Positions 35,405-43,576 of a stretch of DNA of 64,000 nucleotides are shown piece after piece. Position 1 is the stretch's first letter, and every line of letters begins with the position of its first letter. The position numbers were made by a program, and so were the translations under genes. The stretch lies in assembly GCF_031426495.1 (NCBI RefSeq), contig NZ_JANPLK010000001.1, positions 1 to 64,000 on the forward strand. The letters run 5' to 3'. The notes under the pieces are model-generated. The model worked only from the letters and a program-made list of their open reading frames with translations. It was not told the DNA's origin and did not search any database. This stretch comes from Gemmatimonas sp. Lineage in GTDB: Bacteria > Gemmatimonadota > Gemmatimonadetes > Gemmatimonadales > Gemmatimonadaceae.

Positions 35405-37264
35405 ATGTCGCTCGCTCTCGCCCGCAAATACCGCCCCCGGAACTTCGCGACCGTGGCGGTACAGTCACATGTCGCCAACACGCTGAAGGGTGCCATCGCC
35501 AGTGGGCGAGTCGCGCACGGCTATTTGCTGTGCGGTCCCCGGGGGACCGGCAAGACCACGCTGGCCCGGGTGCTGGCCATGGCGCTCAACTGTGAGGAGC
35601 TCGCCGATGCCCGACGGATGAGCGGGACGGCCGCCGCCACTGAGTTCAGCGAAGCGATGGCCGCCGCCGGTGAACCGTGCGGCCGCTGCACCAGCTGTCA
35701 GCGTATCTGGAGTGGCAGCGCGTCGCTCGACGTCGTGGAAATCGACGCCGCGTCGAATGGTGGTGTGGCCGATGCCCGCGAACTGCGCGAACGTGCCATG
35801 TATGCGCCATCCGGTGATGACCGCTACAAGGTCTACATCATCGACGAAGCGCACATGCTGTCCCGCGATGCGTGGAACGCGCTGCTCAAGGTGCTCGAGG
35901 AACCGCCCCCGCGCGTGGTGTTTGTGTTCGCCACGACCGAAGCGCAGAAGGTGCTTCCGACGGTGATCTCGCGACTGCAGCGTTTCGATCTGAAGCGCAT
36001 CGGCCCGGCCGAGATCCGTGAACGGCTGGCCGCGGTGCTCACCGAAGAGGGGGTGCGTTTCGAGCCCGATGCCTTGGGCATGATCGCCGGCGCGGCAGAT
36101 GGTGGCCTGCGCGATGCGTTGTCGCTCACCGATCAGGTGCTGTCGCTCGGAGAGACGGCCGAGGTCACGGCGGAGCGCGTGCGCACGGCGTTGGGGCTCG
36201 TGCCCGAAGAGGAGTACCTGTTGCTGCTCGACATCATTGCCCAGCGTCGGGCCGTTGATGTGTTCGGCGCGGTGCAGCGACAGGCGGACGGCGGGGTTGA
36301 TCTCATGCTGTTGCTGGCCGGCATCGGCCGCATGTTGCGGGCGCAACTCACGATCGCGCTCGGGGGCGTGCCGCCCGAGCTTTCGGAGCGCATGCGCGTG
36401 GCGCTCAACGAGCGAAAGGGACAAGTCTCCGCCGGCGACCTGTTGCGCATGCTGCACGCCCTGCTCGAGATCGAGCCGATGTATCGGCGCAGTGGCCAGC
36501 CGCAGCTGTTGCTCGAAACGTTGCTCGTCCGCTTCGCCTTGCTCGATCGCACGGTGGAACTCGAAGAGGTGATCAAGGGCTTCGGCGCCGGTGGTCACGA
36601 CGATCCACCGCCGCGTCGTGTCGCGCATGAGCCGCGCGTCGCCTCGGCGCATGCGATCCCGCCCACGCCGCCGCCGGCCGTTGCGCCCGCGATCCCACAG
36701 GCGCCGCCGGCGTTTGTGGCATCGCCCTTGGTGGCGCCGCCGCGCTCGGCCACGCAGCAGGTGGCGGAAGCCGCCGCCGCGGTGCAAATGGCCGAGCAGC
36801 GCCCAACGCCGAAGGCCGCCGCCTCGGTACCACGGGTCGGCCCGCCGCCCTCGGTTGAGCAGCTCAAGGCGCGCTGGCAGAGTGTGAGTGACGCCATCAA
36901 AACGGCGGGACGCGGCATGCTGGCACAAGCCGTCGCGCGGTTGGTCCCCGCCTCCGTCTCGGCTCACGGCAGCGTAGCGCTCACCTACGATCCGGCCGAC
37001 GATACCTTCGCCCGCGCCGCCGACGGCGCCCGCCCGGATATTCTCGCCGCGCTCCAAGCGTGCTTTGACGGTGTCACCGGGGTAACAGTGGTGTCCTCCG
37101 TGCATGCCGGCGCCCAGGCGCAGGCCCAGTCCCGCGCACCTCGCGATACGACGATACGATTGACCGCCCACGACGTGCAGCAGCAACGCACCGAGCAGCT
37201 CTCGTCGAAAGACCCGCTGCTCGAAGCCGCCGTGCGCGCCCTCGACCTCGAATTACTCGACTAA
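35405..37264 (+). CDS. dnaX: DNA polymerase III subunit gamma/tau
   Basis: 619 residues. The clamp-loader ATPase has YLLCGPRGTGKTTLARVLA (Walker A) near 45, the zinc-binding cysteines (LNC, then CGRC and TSC), YIIDEAHMLSRDAWNALLKVLEEPP (Walker B) near 145, and the sensor-1 FATTEAQKVLPTVISRLQRFDLKR. Between the first and second zinc cysteines there are about 28 residues, some 20 more than in E. coli DnaX, an insertion worth noting. After domain III comes a proline/alanine-rich tau linker (about 400-480) and a C-terminal domain. No programmed-frameshift signal was recognised. First gene of a run with ebfC and recR. Confidence 0.95.
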   Translation: MSLALARKYRPRNFATVAVQSHVANTLKGAIASGRVAHGYLLCGPRGTGKTTLARVLAMALNCEELADARRMSGTAAATEFSEAMAAAGEPCGRCTSCQRIWSGSASLDVVEIDAASNGGVADARELRERAMYAPSGDDRYKVYIIDEAHMLSRDAWNALLKVLEEPPPRVVFVFATTEAQKVLPTVISRLQRFDLKRIGPAEIRERLAAVLTEEGVRFEPDALGMIAGAADGGLRDALSLTDQVLSLGETAEVTAERVRTALGLVPEEEYLLLLDIIAQRRAVDVFGAVQRQADGGVDLMLLLAGIGRMLRAQLTIALGGVPPELSERMRVALNERKGQVSAGDLLRMLHALLEIEPMYRRSGQPQLLLETLLVRFALLDRTVELEEVIKGFGAGGHDDPPPRRVAHEPRVASAHAIPPTPPPAVAPAIPQAPPAFVASPLVAPPRSATQQVAEAAAAVQMAEQRPTPKAAASVPRVGPPPSVEQLKARWQSVSDAIKTAGRGMLAQAVARLVPASVSAHGSVALTYDPADDTFARAADGARPDILAALQACFDGVTGVTVVSSVHAGAQAQAQSRAPRDTTIRLTAHDVQQQRTEQLSSKDPLLEAAVRALDLELLD

Positions 37265-37282
37265 CGCTTTTAAGGAACAGTC

Positions 37283-37597
37283 ATGGATTTGTTCAAGATG
37301 ATGGGCCAGTTCAAGGACATGCAGTCGCGCATGCAGACCATGCAGGACGAGATGTCGCAGCGCACCTTCTCGGCCCTGGCCGGCGGCGGCATGGTGGCGG
37401 CCGATGTGGACGGCAAGATGCAGCTCAAGCGCATCAAGCTCGATCCGACGGTCGTGAACGGCCATGACATCGAGATGCTCGAAGATCTCATTGTCGTCGC
37501 CGTCGCGGAGGCGCAGAAGAAGGCGGCCGAAGCCATGCAGATGGAGCTCAGTAAAGTCACCGGCGGCATCGATCTGCCGTTCAAGCTGCCGTTTTGA
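37283..37597 (+). CDS. ebfC: YbaB/EbfC family nucleoid-associated protein
   Basis: 104 residues, 18 nt after dnaX. Small dimeric DNA-binding protein with MMGQFKDMQSRMQTMQDEMSQ at the N-terminus, GGGMVAADVDGKMQLKRIKLDP in the middle and EDLIVVAVAEAQKKAAEAMQ near the C-terminus. The dnaX-ebfC-recR order is widely conserved in bacteria. Confidence 0.95.
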   Translation: MDLFKMMGQFKDMQSRMQTMQDEMSQRTFSALAGGGMVAADVDGKMQLKRIKLDPTVVNGHDIEMLEDLIVVAVAEAQKKAAEAMQMELSKVTGGIDLPFKLPF

Positions 37598-37607
37598 TCG
37601 CCCCCCG

Positions 37608-38198
37608 TTGAGCGTCATCGACGATCTCACGAGTGAGCTGGCGCGGCTCCCCGGTATCGGCCGGAAGACCGCGCTCCGTCTCACCTATCACCTGCTGCGG
37701 CAGCCACACTCGCAGAGTCGTCGGCTCGCCGAGGCGCTCGTGCAGCTCACCGAGCGGGTGCGGGCCTGCGACCGGTGCCACAACCTCACCGAGTCGCCGC
37801 TGTGCGCACTCTGTGCCGATCCGCGGCGCGACCCGGCCATCGTCTGCGTGGTCGAGGAAGCGTCCGACATCGCCTCGATCGAGCGGGCGGGCGAGTTTCG
37901 CGGACTCTATCACGTGCTGGGTGGGCGCCTGTCGCCCCTGGATGGCGTCGGGCCTGACGATCTGGCCATCGGCGACCTCCTCGCCCGGATCGAACCCGAA
38001 GGGGTCAAGGAGGTCATTCTGGCTACGAATCCATCGCTCGAAGGCGAAGCGACCGCATTGTACGTCCAACGGCAGCTGCTGCCACGAGGTGTGCGTATTA
38101 CCCGTATCGCCCGCGGTCTGCCCGTCGGCGGCGATCTCGAATATGCCGATGGCGTGACGATCGCTCAGGCCCTGTCCGCCCGTCGGGAGATGCTCTGA
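37608..38198 (+). CDS. recR: Recombination mediator RecR
   Basis: 196 residues. It acts with RecF and RecO to load RecA on gaps. Features: helix-hairpin-helix LARLPGIGRKTALRLTYHLL, a zinc finger of four Cys (CDRCHNLTESPLCALC) near 55-70, and a Toprim domain (IVCVVEEASDIASIERAG; VILATNPSLEGEATALYV). The family usually starts about ten residues before the HhH, which points to the TTG at 37608, 10 nt after ebfC's stop. The TGATG junction overlaps the next gene. Confidence 0.94.
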   Translation: MSVIDDLTSELARLPGIGRKTALRLTYHLLRQPHSQSRRLAEALVQLTERVRACDRCHNLTESPLCALCADPRRDPAIVCVVEEASDIASIERAGEFRGLYHVLGGRLSPLDGVGPDDLAIGDLLARIEPEGVKEVILATNPSLEGEATALYVQRQLLPRGVRITRIARGLPVGGDLEYADGVTIAQALSARREML

Positions 38199-38488
38199 TG
38201 CGGCGCCAGGACGCGAGGTGGAGCCTGGTCGGCATGCTCGCCACCGGGCTCGTGACCGGACTTGCCGTTGGCCTCATGGGCTGGAGCGCGCACCAGCATC
38301 GGCACCGTCGGTCCCTCTTTCACCCAGACGCCACGAGCCGTCTGGCGGCGCTCGGTTACCTTCGGGCGCATCCAAGCGTTGATAGTGCGCGGCTCCTTCG
38401 TGACTATCTGCAGTGGGAACCGCTTCCGTTGCTGCGTCGCAAGGCCCGAGGGGTTCTGCGGCGCACGGAACGGCTATTACGTTCGTAA
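38198..38488 (+). CDS. Small hypothetical membrane protein
   Basis: 96 residues, ATG overlapping the recR stop (TGATG). One transmembrane helix (LVGMLATGLVTGLAVGLMGWSA) is followed by a basic His/Arg cluster and a helical, HEAT-like stretch (ARLLRDYLQWEPLPLLRRKARGVL). I do not recognise the family. Its position inside dnaX-ebfC-recR-X-roadblock-mglA-pgsA suggests a membrane link with cell-envelope or polarity functions, but that is inference. Confidence 0.6.
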   Translation: MRRQDARWSLVGMLATGLVTGLAVGLMGWSAHQHRHRRSLFHPDATSRLAALGYLRAHPSVDSARLLRDYLQWEPLPLLRRKARGVLRRTERLLRS

Positions 38489-38551
38489 TGGACCCGCATG
38501 CCGGCCACGTGACGCTGGCCTGCGGAACCTGATCCCTTCGACCCACCGTTC

Positions 38552-39040
38552 ATGTCTGTCGGCGCCGCCACCTGGTCGTTCACCGAGGACGACTTCGGGG
38601 CCATCACCATTACGCTGCAGCGGTTCCTCTACGACGCAAAGGCGCGTTGCGCCCTCCTCGTGGACCGGAGCGGACAGCTGGTCGCCACGGTCGGCGAGCC
38701 GCCAAACTTCGACGCGACCGCCTTCGCGACGCTTACGGCGGCCGATTTCAGTGCCAACGACCAGTTGGCGCGGCTGATCGGCGAAAGCGACTTCAACGTC
38801 CTGTTCCATCAGGGCGAGAAGGAGTCGATGTATCTCGCCGATATCGCACGACGCGTCATCCTCGTCGTGCTCTTCGACAATCGCACCACGCTCGGTCTCG
38901 TCCGGCTGCGTATGAAGTCGGCCGTCGACGAGCTCACGAAGACGTTCGAAGGCGTCTTCTCCCGCGGCGGGTCCGCATCCACGCCGCCGCCGGGATTCCT
39001 GGCCGGCGCCGAGGATGAGATCGATCGGCTTTTTCAGTAA
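38552..39040 (+). CDS. Roadblock/LC7 domain protein (MglB-like)
   Basis: 162 residues. A roadblock/LC7 fold: ALLVDRSGQLVATVGE strand region, LARLIGESDFNVLFHQGEKESMYLADI, then ILVVLFDNRTTLGLVRLRMKSAVDEL. Proteins of this type act as GTPase-activating or recruiting partners of MglA-type small GTPases. It is followed after 13 nt by mglA, the typical pairing. A low-complexity Ser/Pro tail ends the protein. Confidence 0.9.
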   Translation: MSVGAATWSFTEDDFGAITITLQRFLYDAKARCALLVDRSGQLVATVGEPPNFDATAFATLTAADFSANDQLARLIGESDFNVLFHQGEKESMYLADIARRVILVVLFDNRTTLGLVRLRMKSAVDELTKTFEGVFSRGGSASTPPPGFLAGAEDEIDRLFQ

Positions 39041-39053
39041 GGGGCCGTAATCG

Positions 39054-39731
39054 ATGTCGATGATCAACTATGCGTCCCGAGAGATCAACTGCAAGATCGT
39101 GTTTTACGGTCCGGGGCTCGGTGGGAAGACGACCAATCTCGAGTATGTCTATGGCAAGGTGTCGCCGAATACCCGCGGCAAGCTGATCTCGCTGGCCACG
39201 GAAACCGAACGCACCCTGTTTTTTGATTTCCTGCCGGTCGATCTGGGCACGATTCGCGGCTTCCGGACGCGATTTCATTTGTACACCGTGCCCGGTCAGG
39301 TCTATTACAATGCCAGCCGCAAGCTCATCTTGAAGGGCGTGGATGGTGTGGTGTTCGTGGCCGACTCACAGGTGGAGCGCGCCGAGGCCAACCTCGAGTC
39401 CATGCAGAACCTGTATGACAACATGGCGGCGTATGGCTACGATCTTACGCGCATGCCGTTCGTGATTCAGTACAACAAGCGTGATCTGCCGAATGCGGCG
39501 CCGCTCGCGGAGCTGCAGGCCATGCTCAATCCAGGCTGGGAAGTGACCGACCCGACGCGCATGCGCGCAGTGGCGGATCCCTTCAAGCCGGGCGAGCTTC
39601 TGGTTAGCCAGTTGCCGACCGGTGAGTGGGTGGAGCGCGTTCCGACCTTCGAAGCCGTCGCCGTCACGGGCGACGGCGTGTTCGACACCCTGAAAGCCGT
39701 TTCCAAGCTGGTGCTCAAAACGCTCGCATAA
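39054..39731 (+). CDS. mglA: MglA-type small Ras-like GTPase
   Basis: 225 residues. The P-loop GPGLGGKTTNLEYV near 20, the G3 motif TVPGQVYY near 80 (Thr in place of the usual Asp, as in MglA of Myxococcus), and the G4 motif QYNKRDLP near 140 are present. MglA proteins set cell polarity and drive gliding or pole localisation. The C-terminal extension (about 165-225) is longer than in Myxococcus MglA. With the adjacent roadblock gene this is a complete GTPase-regulator pair. Confidence 0.93.
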   Translation: MSMINYASREINCKIVFYGPGLGGKTTNLEYVYGKVSPNTRGKLISLATETERTLFFDFLPVDLGTIRGFRTRFHLYTVPGQVYYNASRKLILKGVDGVVFVADSQVERAEANLESMQNLYDNMAAYGYDLTRMPFVIQYNKRDLPNAAPLAELQAMLNPGWEVTDPTRMRAVADPFKPGELLVSQLPTGEWVERVPTFEAVAVTGDGVFDTLKAVSKLVLKTLA

Positions 39732-39776
39732 CCGCGGGCGCGGCGGGCACCGGTCCTCCCGCCTCTCGATACTCCT

Positions 39777-40451
39777 GTGAACCTTCCGAACGCAATCACG
39801 CTGGGCCGCATCGCCCTGACGCCGCTGATTGCGTGGTTGCCGTTCACCACGTCGTGGACCGCTCGCCTCATCGCGTTCCTGCTGTTCACGATTGCCGCCG
39901 TCACCGACTACTGGGACGGCCATCTCGCCCGGTCGCGCAATCTCGTCACCGACCTCGGACGTCTGCTCGATCCGCTGGCCGATAAGCTGCTCCTCGTGGC
40001 CACGCTGATTCCGATGTATTGGCTGCAGAAGCACTACACGCTGCTGGTGCCCGACGGCACGATGCCGCAACCCACGCCGCTGCTGTTTCAAACGCCGTTC
40101 GGCGCCGTCTCCCTGCCGCTGTGGATCGTGATCGTCGTGCTCGGGCGCGAAGCCTTCATGACCGTGTTCCGGCAGGTCGCCGCGCATCGGGGTCTGGTCA
40201 TTGCCGCGATTGGCCCCGCCAAATGGAAAACGACGTTTCAGAGTATTTGGCTGGGCGCCGCGTACTTCTGGTTTTTCGCGGCCACGTTGGCGACGCGGCG
40301 GGGCTGGGAAGGGGACGGCGCGTGGCAGGCGTTCGCGTACTTCAATGGGTTCGTCGGCGTCACCAGCATGATCGGCGCGGTGGTGCTGACGCTGTGGAGC
40401 CTGTGGCTGTACCTGCGCCGCTACGGCAAGCAGGTCGCGCGGCTGGCCTGA
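39777..40451 (+). CDS. pgsA: CDP-diacylglycerol-glycerol-3-phosphate 3-phosphatidyltransferase
   Basis: 224 residues, GTG start. Makes phosphatidylglycerophosphate in the inner membrane. The CDP-alcohol phosphotransferase motif is complete: DYWDGHLAR followed by GRLLDPLAD (D-G-x2-A-R-x8-G-x3-D-x3-D). Several hydrophobic segments. A loop of about 40 residues (LVPDGTMPQPTPLLFQ...) between the second and third membrane regions is longer than in E. coli PgsA. Last gene of the rightward run from dnaX. Confidence 0.92.
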   Translation: MNLPNAITLGRIALTPLIAWLPFTTSWTARLIAFLLFTIAAVTDYWDGHLARSRNLVTDLGRLLDPLADKLLLVATLIPMYWLQKHYTLLVPDGTMPQPTPLLFQTPFGAVSLPLWIVIVVLGREAFMTVFRQVAAHRGLVIAAIGPAKWKTTFQSIWLGAAYFWFFAATLATRRGWEGDGAWQAFAYFNGFVGVTSMIGAVVLTLWSLWLYLRRYGKQVARLA

Positions 40452-40753
40452 GGGCAGCCAGGCTCATGGGTGCCGTTCGTGTAACGGCGCGCTGGGGCAC
40501 GGCGACCTGAGCCGTACATCCGAGGTGACAGCGCCACACAAGGTGTGACTCGGGAACCACACAAAGTTGCTCTCGGCAATTGAGCCGCTCCGCTGGTAGG
40601 AGGGCGGGGGACAAGGCGTATTCCATCACAGATATGGTATTTCAATTGCTGAAGAATGCTTCACCTGGCCTATGTGGCGACCCGTATTGGTCGCGTACGA
40701 CACGCCGACAGTCGTCCGTGTCAATTGGTCCTGACCCCTCCACGGAAAACCGA
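40452..40753 (+). other. 302-nt intergenic region, A/T-richer, with candidate sigma-54 promoter
   Basis: No convincing gene. The region is locally lower in GC than its surroundings and contains several short inverted repeats (for example CACAC-AAG-GTGTG near 40538). A GG-N10-GC element sits at 40635-40650, about 105 nt before the PEP-CTERM gene. I see no tRNA-like or riboswitch-like fold. Confidence 0.6.
40635..40650 (+). promoter_or_regulatory. Candidate sigma-54 (-24/-12) promoter for the PEP-CTERM gene
   Basis: TGGTATTTCAATTGCT has GG at 40636-40637 and GC at 40648-40649 with exactly 10 bases between, and keeps the TTGC-W of the -12 box; the CACG part of the -24 box is degenerate. Known biology: PEP-CTERM genes are often under an RpoN-dependent regulator (PrsR/PrsK) in exosortase-containing bacteria. 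The predicted start site near 40661 leaves a 5' leader of about 93 nt. Confidence 0.55.
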
Positions 40754-41560
40754 ATGAAGAAAGTGTTGTTCACCGCCGCGATGATCGCGGTCGCCGCGTC
40801 GAATGTCGGCGCGCAAACGCCTGTCACCGCCATTGATGGCTCTCAGGGTTGGGCGCCGGTCAACCGATTCGGCAGCGCTGAAGCAGTGCGAGGCTCGCAA
40901 ACGATCGACGGGGCGTATAATCGCGGAACCAATCCTGGATCGCTCCACTTTTCGGGGGCGGCCGATGTTTCCGGCGGCCTTCGCAATCGCGTTGCGCTCC
41001 TGAATCCCACGGGCTTTGGGTTGTTGGCCAATCTGGAGTCAGTTGGTTTTGATTGGTATCGAAGTGCCGCTTCTACAACTGGCGCAATCCAATCCCCCGC
41101 ACTCCGGCTTTTCGTGTCGTCCGGAGAGCGTAACGCGACGCTCAGCGAACTGATTTGGGAGTGGGCGTATAACGGAACCGGGGATGCCCCGACAGGCGCT
41201 TGGCAGACCGTGTCGAATTCGCTCGCGACAGGCACCTGGTGGCGGTTTTCGGGCGGGCAGCAATCCTGTTCTGTGAACAATGACCAGCAGCTCTATACCG
41301 CGCTCGGAAACTGGAGCAACTGTCTCGGCGCAGGGGCTGTTGTGTACGGCATCAGTGTGGGGCTTGGATCGCTTCCGGATGCGGGTAGCTTCGACGGTGC
41401 GGTCGATCTTCCAACGCTCAAGTTCGCGCAGCAGAGCGCGACATCATGGGACTTCGGAACTTCCTCCACCGTTGTCCCCGAGCCGTCCACCTACGCCCTC
41501 ATGGCCGCCGGCCTCGCCGGCCTCTTCGCCGTCCAGCGTCGTCGGCGCCAGTCGGTCTGA
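40754..41560 (+). CDS. PEP-CTERM sorting domain protein, exported
   Basis: 268 residues. A signal peptide (MKKVLFTAAMIAVAASNVGAQ) and a C-terminal sorting tag: VPEPSTYALMAAGLAGLFAV followed by QRRRRQ. This is the PEP-CTERM signal recognised by an exosortase (EpsH type), which attaches or processes surface proteins in biofilm-forming Gram-negative bacteria. The middle is rich in Gly/Ser/Asn/Trp and has only two Cys (SCSVNNDQQ, NWSNCLG), probably a surface beta-sandwich. Codon and base use are less GC-rich than the neighbours, hinting at acquired or fast-evolving DNA. Function of the passenger unknown; the exosortase lies elsewhere. Confidence 0.9.
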   Translation: MKKVLFTAAMIAVAASNVGAQTPVTAIDGSQGWAPVNRFGSAEAVRGSQTIDGAYNRGTNPGSLHFSGAADVSGGLRNRVALLNPTGFGLLANLESVGFDWYRSAASTTGAIQSPALRLFVSSGERNATLSELIWEWAYNGTGDAPTGAWQTVSNSLATGTWWRFSGGQQSCSVNNDQQLYTALGNWSNCLGAGAVVYGISVGLGSLPDAGSFDGAVDLPTLKFAQQSATSWDFGTSSTVVPEPSTYALMAAGLAGLFAVQRRRRQSV

Positions 41561-41590
41561 CCCGCACCACGCGGTCGTAGAGCAGTCCCG

Positions 41591-41630
41591 CGGCGCCGGT
41601 CGAGCTCAGCTCACCGGCGCCGTTGTCATT
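41591..41630 (+). terminator. Rho-independent terminator after the PEP-CTERM gene
   Basis: CGGCGCCGGT (41591-41600) pairs with ACCGGCGCCG (41613-41622), a 10-bp perfect stem with a 12-nt loop, followed by a T-rich stretch (TTGTCATT). It isolates the PEP-CTERM transcript from cinA. Confidence 0.75.
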
Positions 41631-41647
41631 AGTGGTATTGTTCCTCC

Positions 41648-42928
41648 ATGAACATCGAAATCGTCACGATCGGCGACGAGCTCCTGCTCGGCTTCACGAT
41701 CGACACGAACGCCGCGCATCTCGCGCGAGAATTGGCGGCCCTGGGGGTGCGGATCGTGCGCCGCGCCACGTGCGGCGATGATGCCGATTCCATCGCCACC
41801 GCCGTGCGCGAAGCGCTCGAGCGCACCGGCGCGGTGATCACCACCGGCGGGCTCGGCCCCACCGCCGACGACATGACGAAGCCGGCCATCGCCTCGATCT
41901 TCGGGCGCGGCATGGTCATGGACGCCGCGATTCTCTCCAGCCTCGAAGAACGGTGGCTCAAGCGCTTCGGCCACGAGCTGCCCGCCAGCAACCGCCAGCA
42001 GGCCATGGTACCGGAAGCCTGCACGATTCTCCCCAATCGTCATGGCTCCGCCCCCGGCATCTGGCTGGAAGACGCGCAGCAGCAATGGGTCGCCATGCTC
42101 CCGGGCGTGCCCCGCGAAATGCGCGGGATGCTGGCCGACACGGTCATCCCCCATCTGCGCGACCGGCTGCCCACTGGTGGCCCGGTGATCCGTGCGCGCA
42201 CGCTCCGCACCGCGAACATCGCCGAGTCGGCGCTGGCCGATAAGCTCGGTGACTTGGCCCGCGGCGTGAACGGGCTCTCGCTGGCCTACCTCCCCGGCAA
42301 CGACGGGGTCGACCTACGCCTCACGTCGTATACGCTGCCGGCCCGCGAAACCGAAGCGGCGCTCACCGCGGCCGCGCTGCTCGTGCGCGAGAGGGTGGGT
42401 CGCTTCATCTACGGCGAAGGCGATGATGATCTGGCCATGCTCATGCTCACCGAGTGCGCGACACGCGGCGCCACGCTCGCGGTGGCGGAAAGCTGCACCG
42501 GCGGAATGCTGGGGATGCGGTTGACCGCCGTCCCGGGCTCCAGCAGGGTCGTGCAAGGCGGAACGATCGCGTATGCGAATGCGGTCAAGGTCCGCGAGCT
42601 CGGGGTCGCACAGGGCGATCTGGACGAACACGGCGCCGTCAGTGAACCGGTGGCGCGCGCGATGGCCACCGGGGCGCGTCTCCGCTTCGGTACCAACATC
42701 GGCATTGGCATCACCGGCATTGCCGGCCCCGACGGCGGCACTCCCGAGAAGCCGGTGGGTACCGTCTGGGTGGCGATCGACCTCGATGGCGAGGTCCGTG
42801 CAGTACGGGCCATCCTGCCCGGGGACCGTTCGGAAATCCGGTATCGGGCAGCCCAGTTGGCGCTCGATCGCTTGCGTCGCGCGTTCGAACGCGACCCGGA
42901 TCCCGTCGCATGGACGGCCCGGGGCTGA
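41648..42928 (+). CDS. cinA: CinA family nicotinamide-nucleotide amidohydrolase / competence-damage protein
   Basis: 426 residues. The N-terminal MoCF/COG1058 domain begins IEIVTIGDELLLGFTIDTNA and has TTGGLGPTADDMT near 76. The C-terminal PncC domain contains AESCTGGMLGMRLTAVPGSS near 280 and GITGIAGPDGGTPEKPVGTVW near 355. The enzyme cleaves NMN in pyridine nucleotide salvage and, in some bacteria, is linked to competence. Both domains are intact. Confidence 0.94.
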   Translation: MNIEIVTIGDELLLGFTIDTNAAHLARELAALGVRIVRRATCGDDADSIATAVREALERTGAVITTGGLGPTADDMTKPAIASIFGRGMVMDAAILSSLEERWLKRFGHELPASNRQQAMVPEACTILPNRHGSAPGIWLEDAQQQWVAMLPGVPREMRGMLADTVIPHLRDRLPTGGPVIRARTLRTANIAESALADKLGDLARGVNGLSLAYLPGNDGVDLRLTSYTLPARETEAALTAAALLVRERVGRFIYGEGDDDLAMLMLTECATRGATLAVAESCTGGMLGMRLTAVPGSSRVVQGGTIAYANAVKVRELGVAQGDLDEHGAVSEPVARAMATGARLRFGTNIGIGITGIAGPDGGTPEKPVGTVWVAIDLDGEVRAVRAILPGDRSEIRYRAAQLALDRLRRAFERDPDPVAWTARG

Positions 42929-43014
42929 CGCTCGTACCCTTCCGTCCTTTTCTTTCAGCATGGCGCCACGCGACGCCATGCAAACTTTACGTTGACGATT
43001 CCCGTACGCACATC

Positions 43015-43569
43015 ATGACCGACCCGATGTCTGACGCTCCGGTGGACAACATGGATCCGATGGAAACGCAGGAAACCGCTACCGTGCAGCCACCGATCGA
43101 AGACGGTGACGACCTGCAGCAGGCGCAGCGCGAACTCGACTCGCAGAAGGACAAGTATCTGCGTCTCGCCGCCGAGTACGACAACTTCCGTCGTCGTGCC
43201 GTAAAGGAACGGCAGGAAGCGGGCTGGCGCGCCCAGGGGGAACTGGTGCGCGGCCTGCTCGACGGCCTCGATGATATCACGCGCTTCGCCGCCGTCGATC
43301 CGGCCACGGTCGATGCGAAGTCGGTGATCGACGGCATGCAGCTGGTCGAGAAGAAGCTGTTCAAGTCCCTTTCCGGGCACGGCTTCGAAGTCATCGACCC
43401 CACCGGCCATCCGTTCGATCCGGCAAAGCATGAAGCGGTCAGCACCGCCCCGGCCGCGCAACCCGAAGAAGACGGCATGGTCGCCGTCTGTTTTCAGGTC
43501 GGCTACGTCATCAATGGCCACGTGCTCCGTCCGGCGCGCGTGGTGGTGAAGCAGTGGACCGGCGCCTGA
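43015..43569 (+). CDS. grpE: Nucleotide exchange factor GrpE
   Basis: 184 residues from an ATG at 43015. Long acidic N-terminal region, a coiled coil (ELDSQKDKYLRLAAEYDNFRRRAVKERQE), and the C-terminal beta domain (HPFDPAKHEAVSTAPA; VCFQVGYVINGHVLRPARVVV). It releases ADP from DnaK. Eight nt before dnaJ. No CIRCE or hrcA is visible nearby, so heat-shock control must act elsewhere or by a sigma factor. Confidence 0.93.
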   Translation: MTDPMSDAPVDNMDPMETQETATVQPPIEDGDDLQQAQRELDSQKDKYLRLAAEYDNFRRRAVKERQEAGWRAQGELVRGLLDGLDDITRFAAVDPATVDAKSVIDGMQLVEKKLFKSLSGHGFEVIDPTGHPFDPAKHEAVSTAPAAQPEEDGMVAVCFQVGYVINGHVLRPARVVVKQWTGA

Positions 43570-43576
43570 GGGCGCC

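Noticed and set aside
35465..37186. 573-residue open frame on the minus strand opposite dnaX
   Set aside because: Shadow frame; no signal, motif or start supported, and dnaX is unambiguous.
42929..43014. CIRCE element (HrcA operator) upstream of grpE
   Set aside because: No TTAGCACTC-N9-GAGTGCTAA-like inverted repeat was found in the gap or in the end of cinA.
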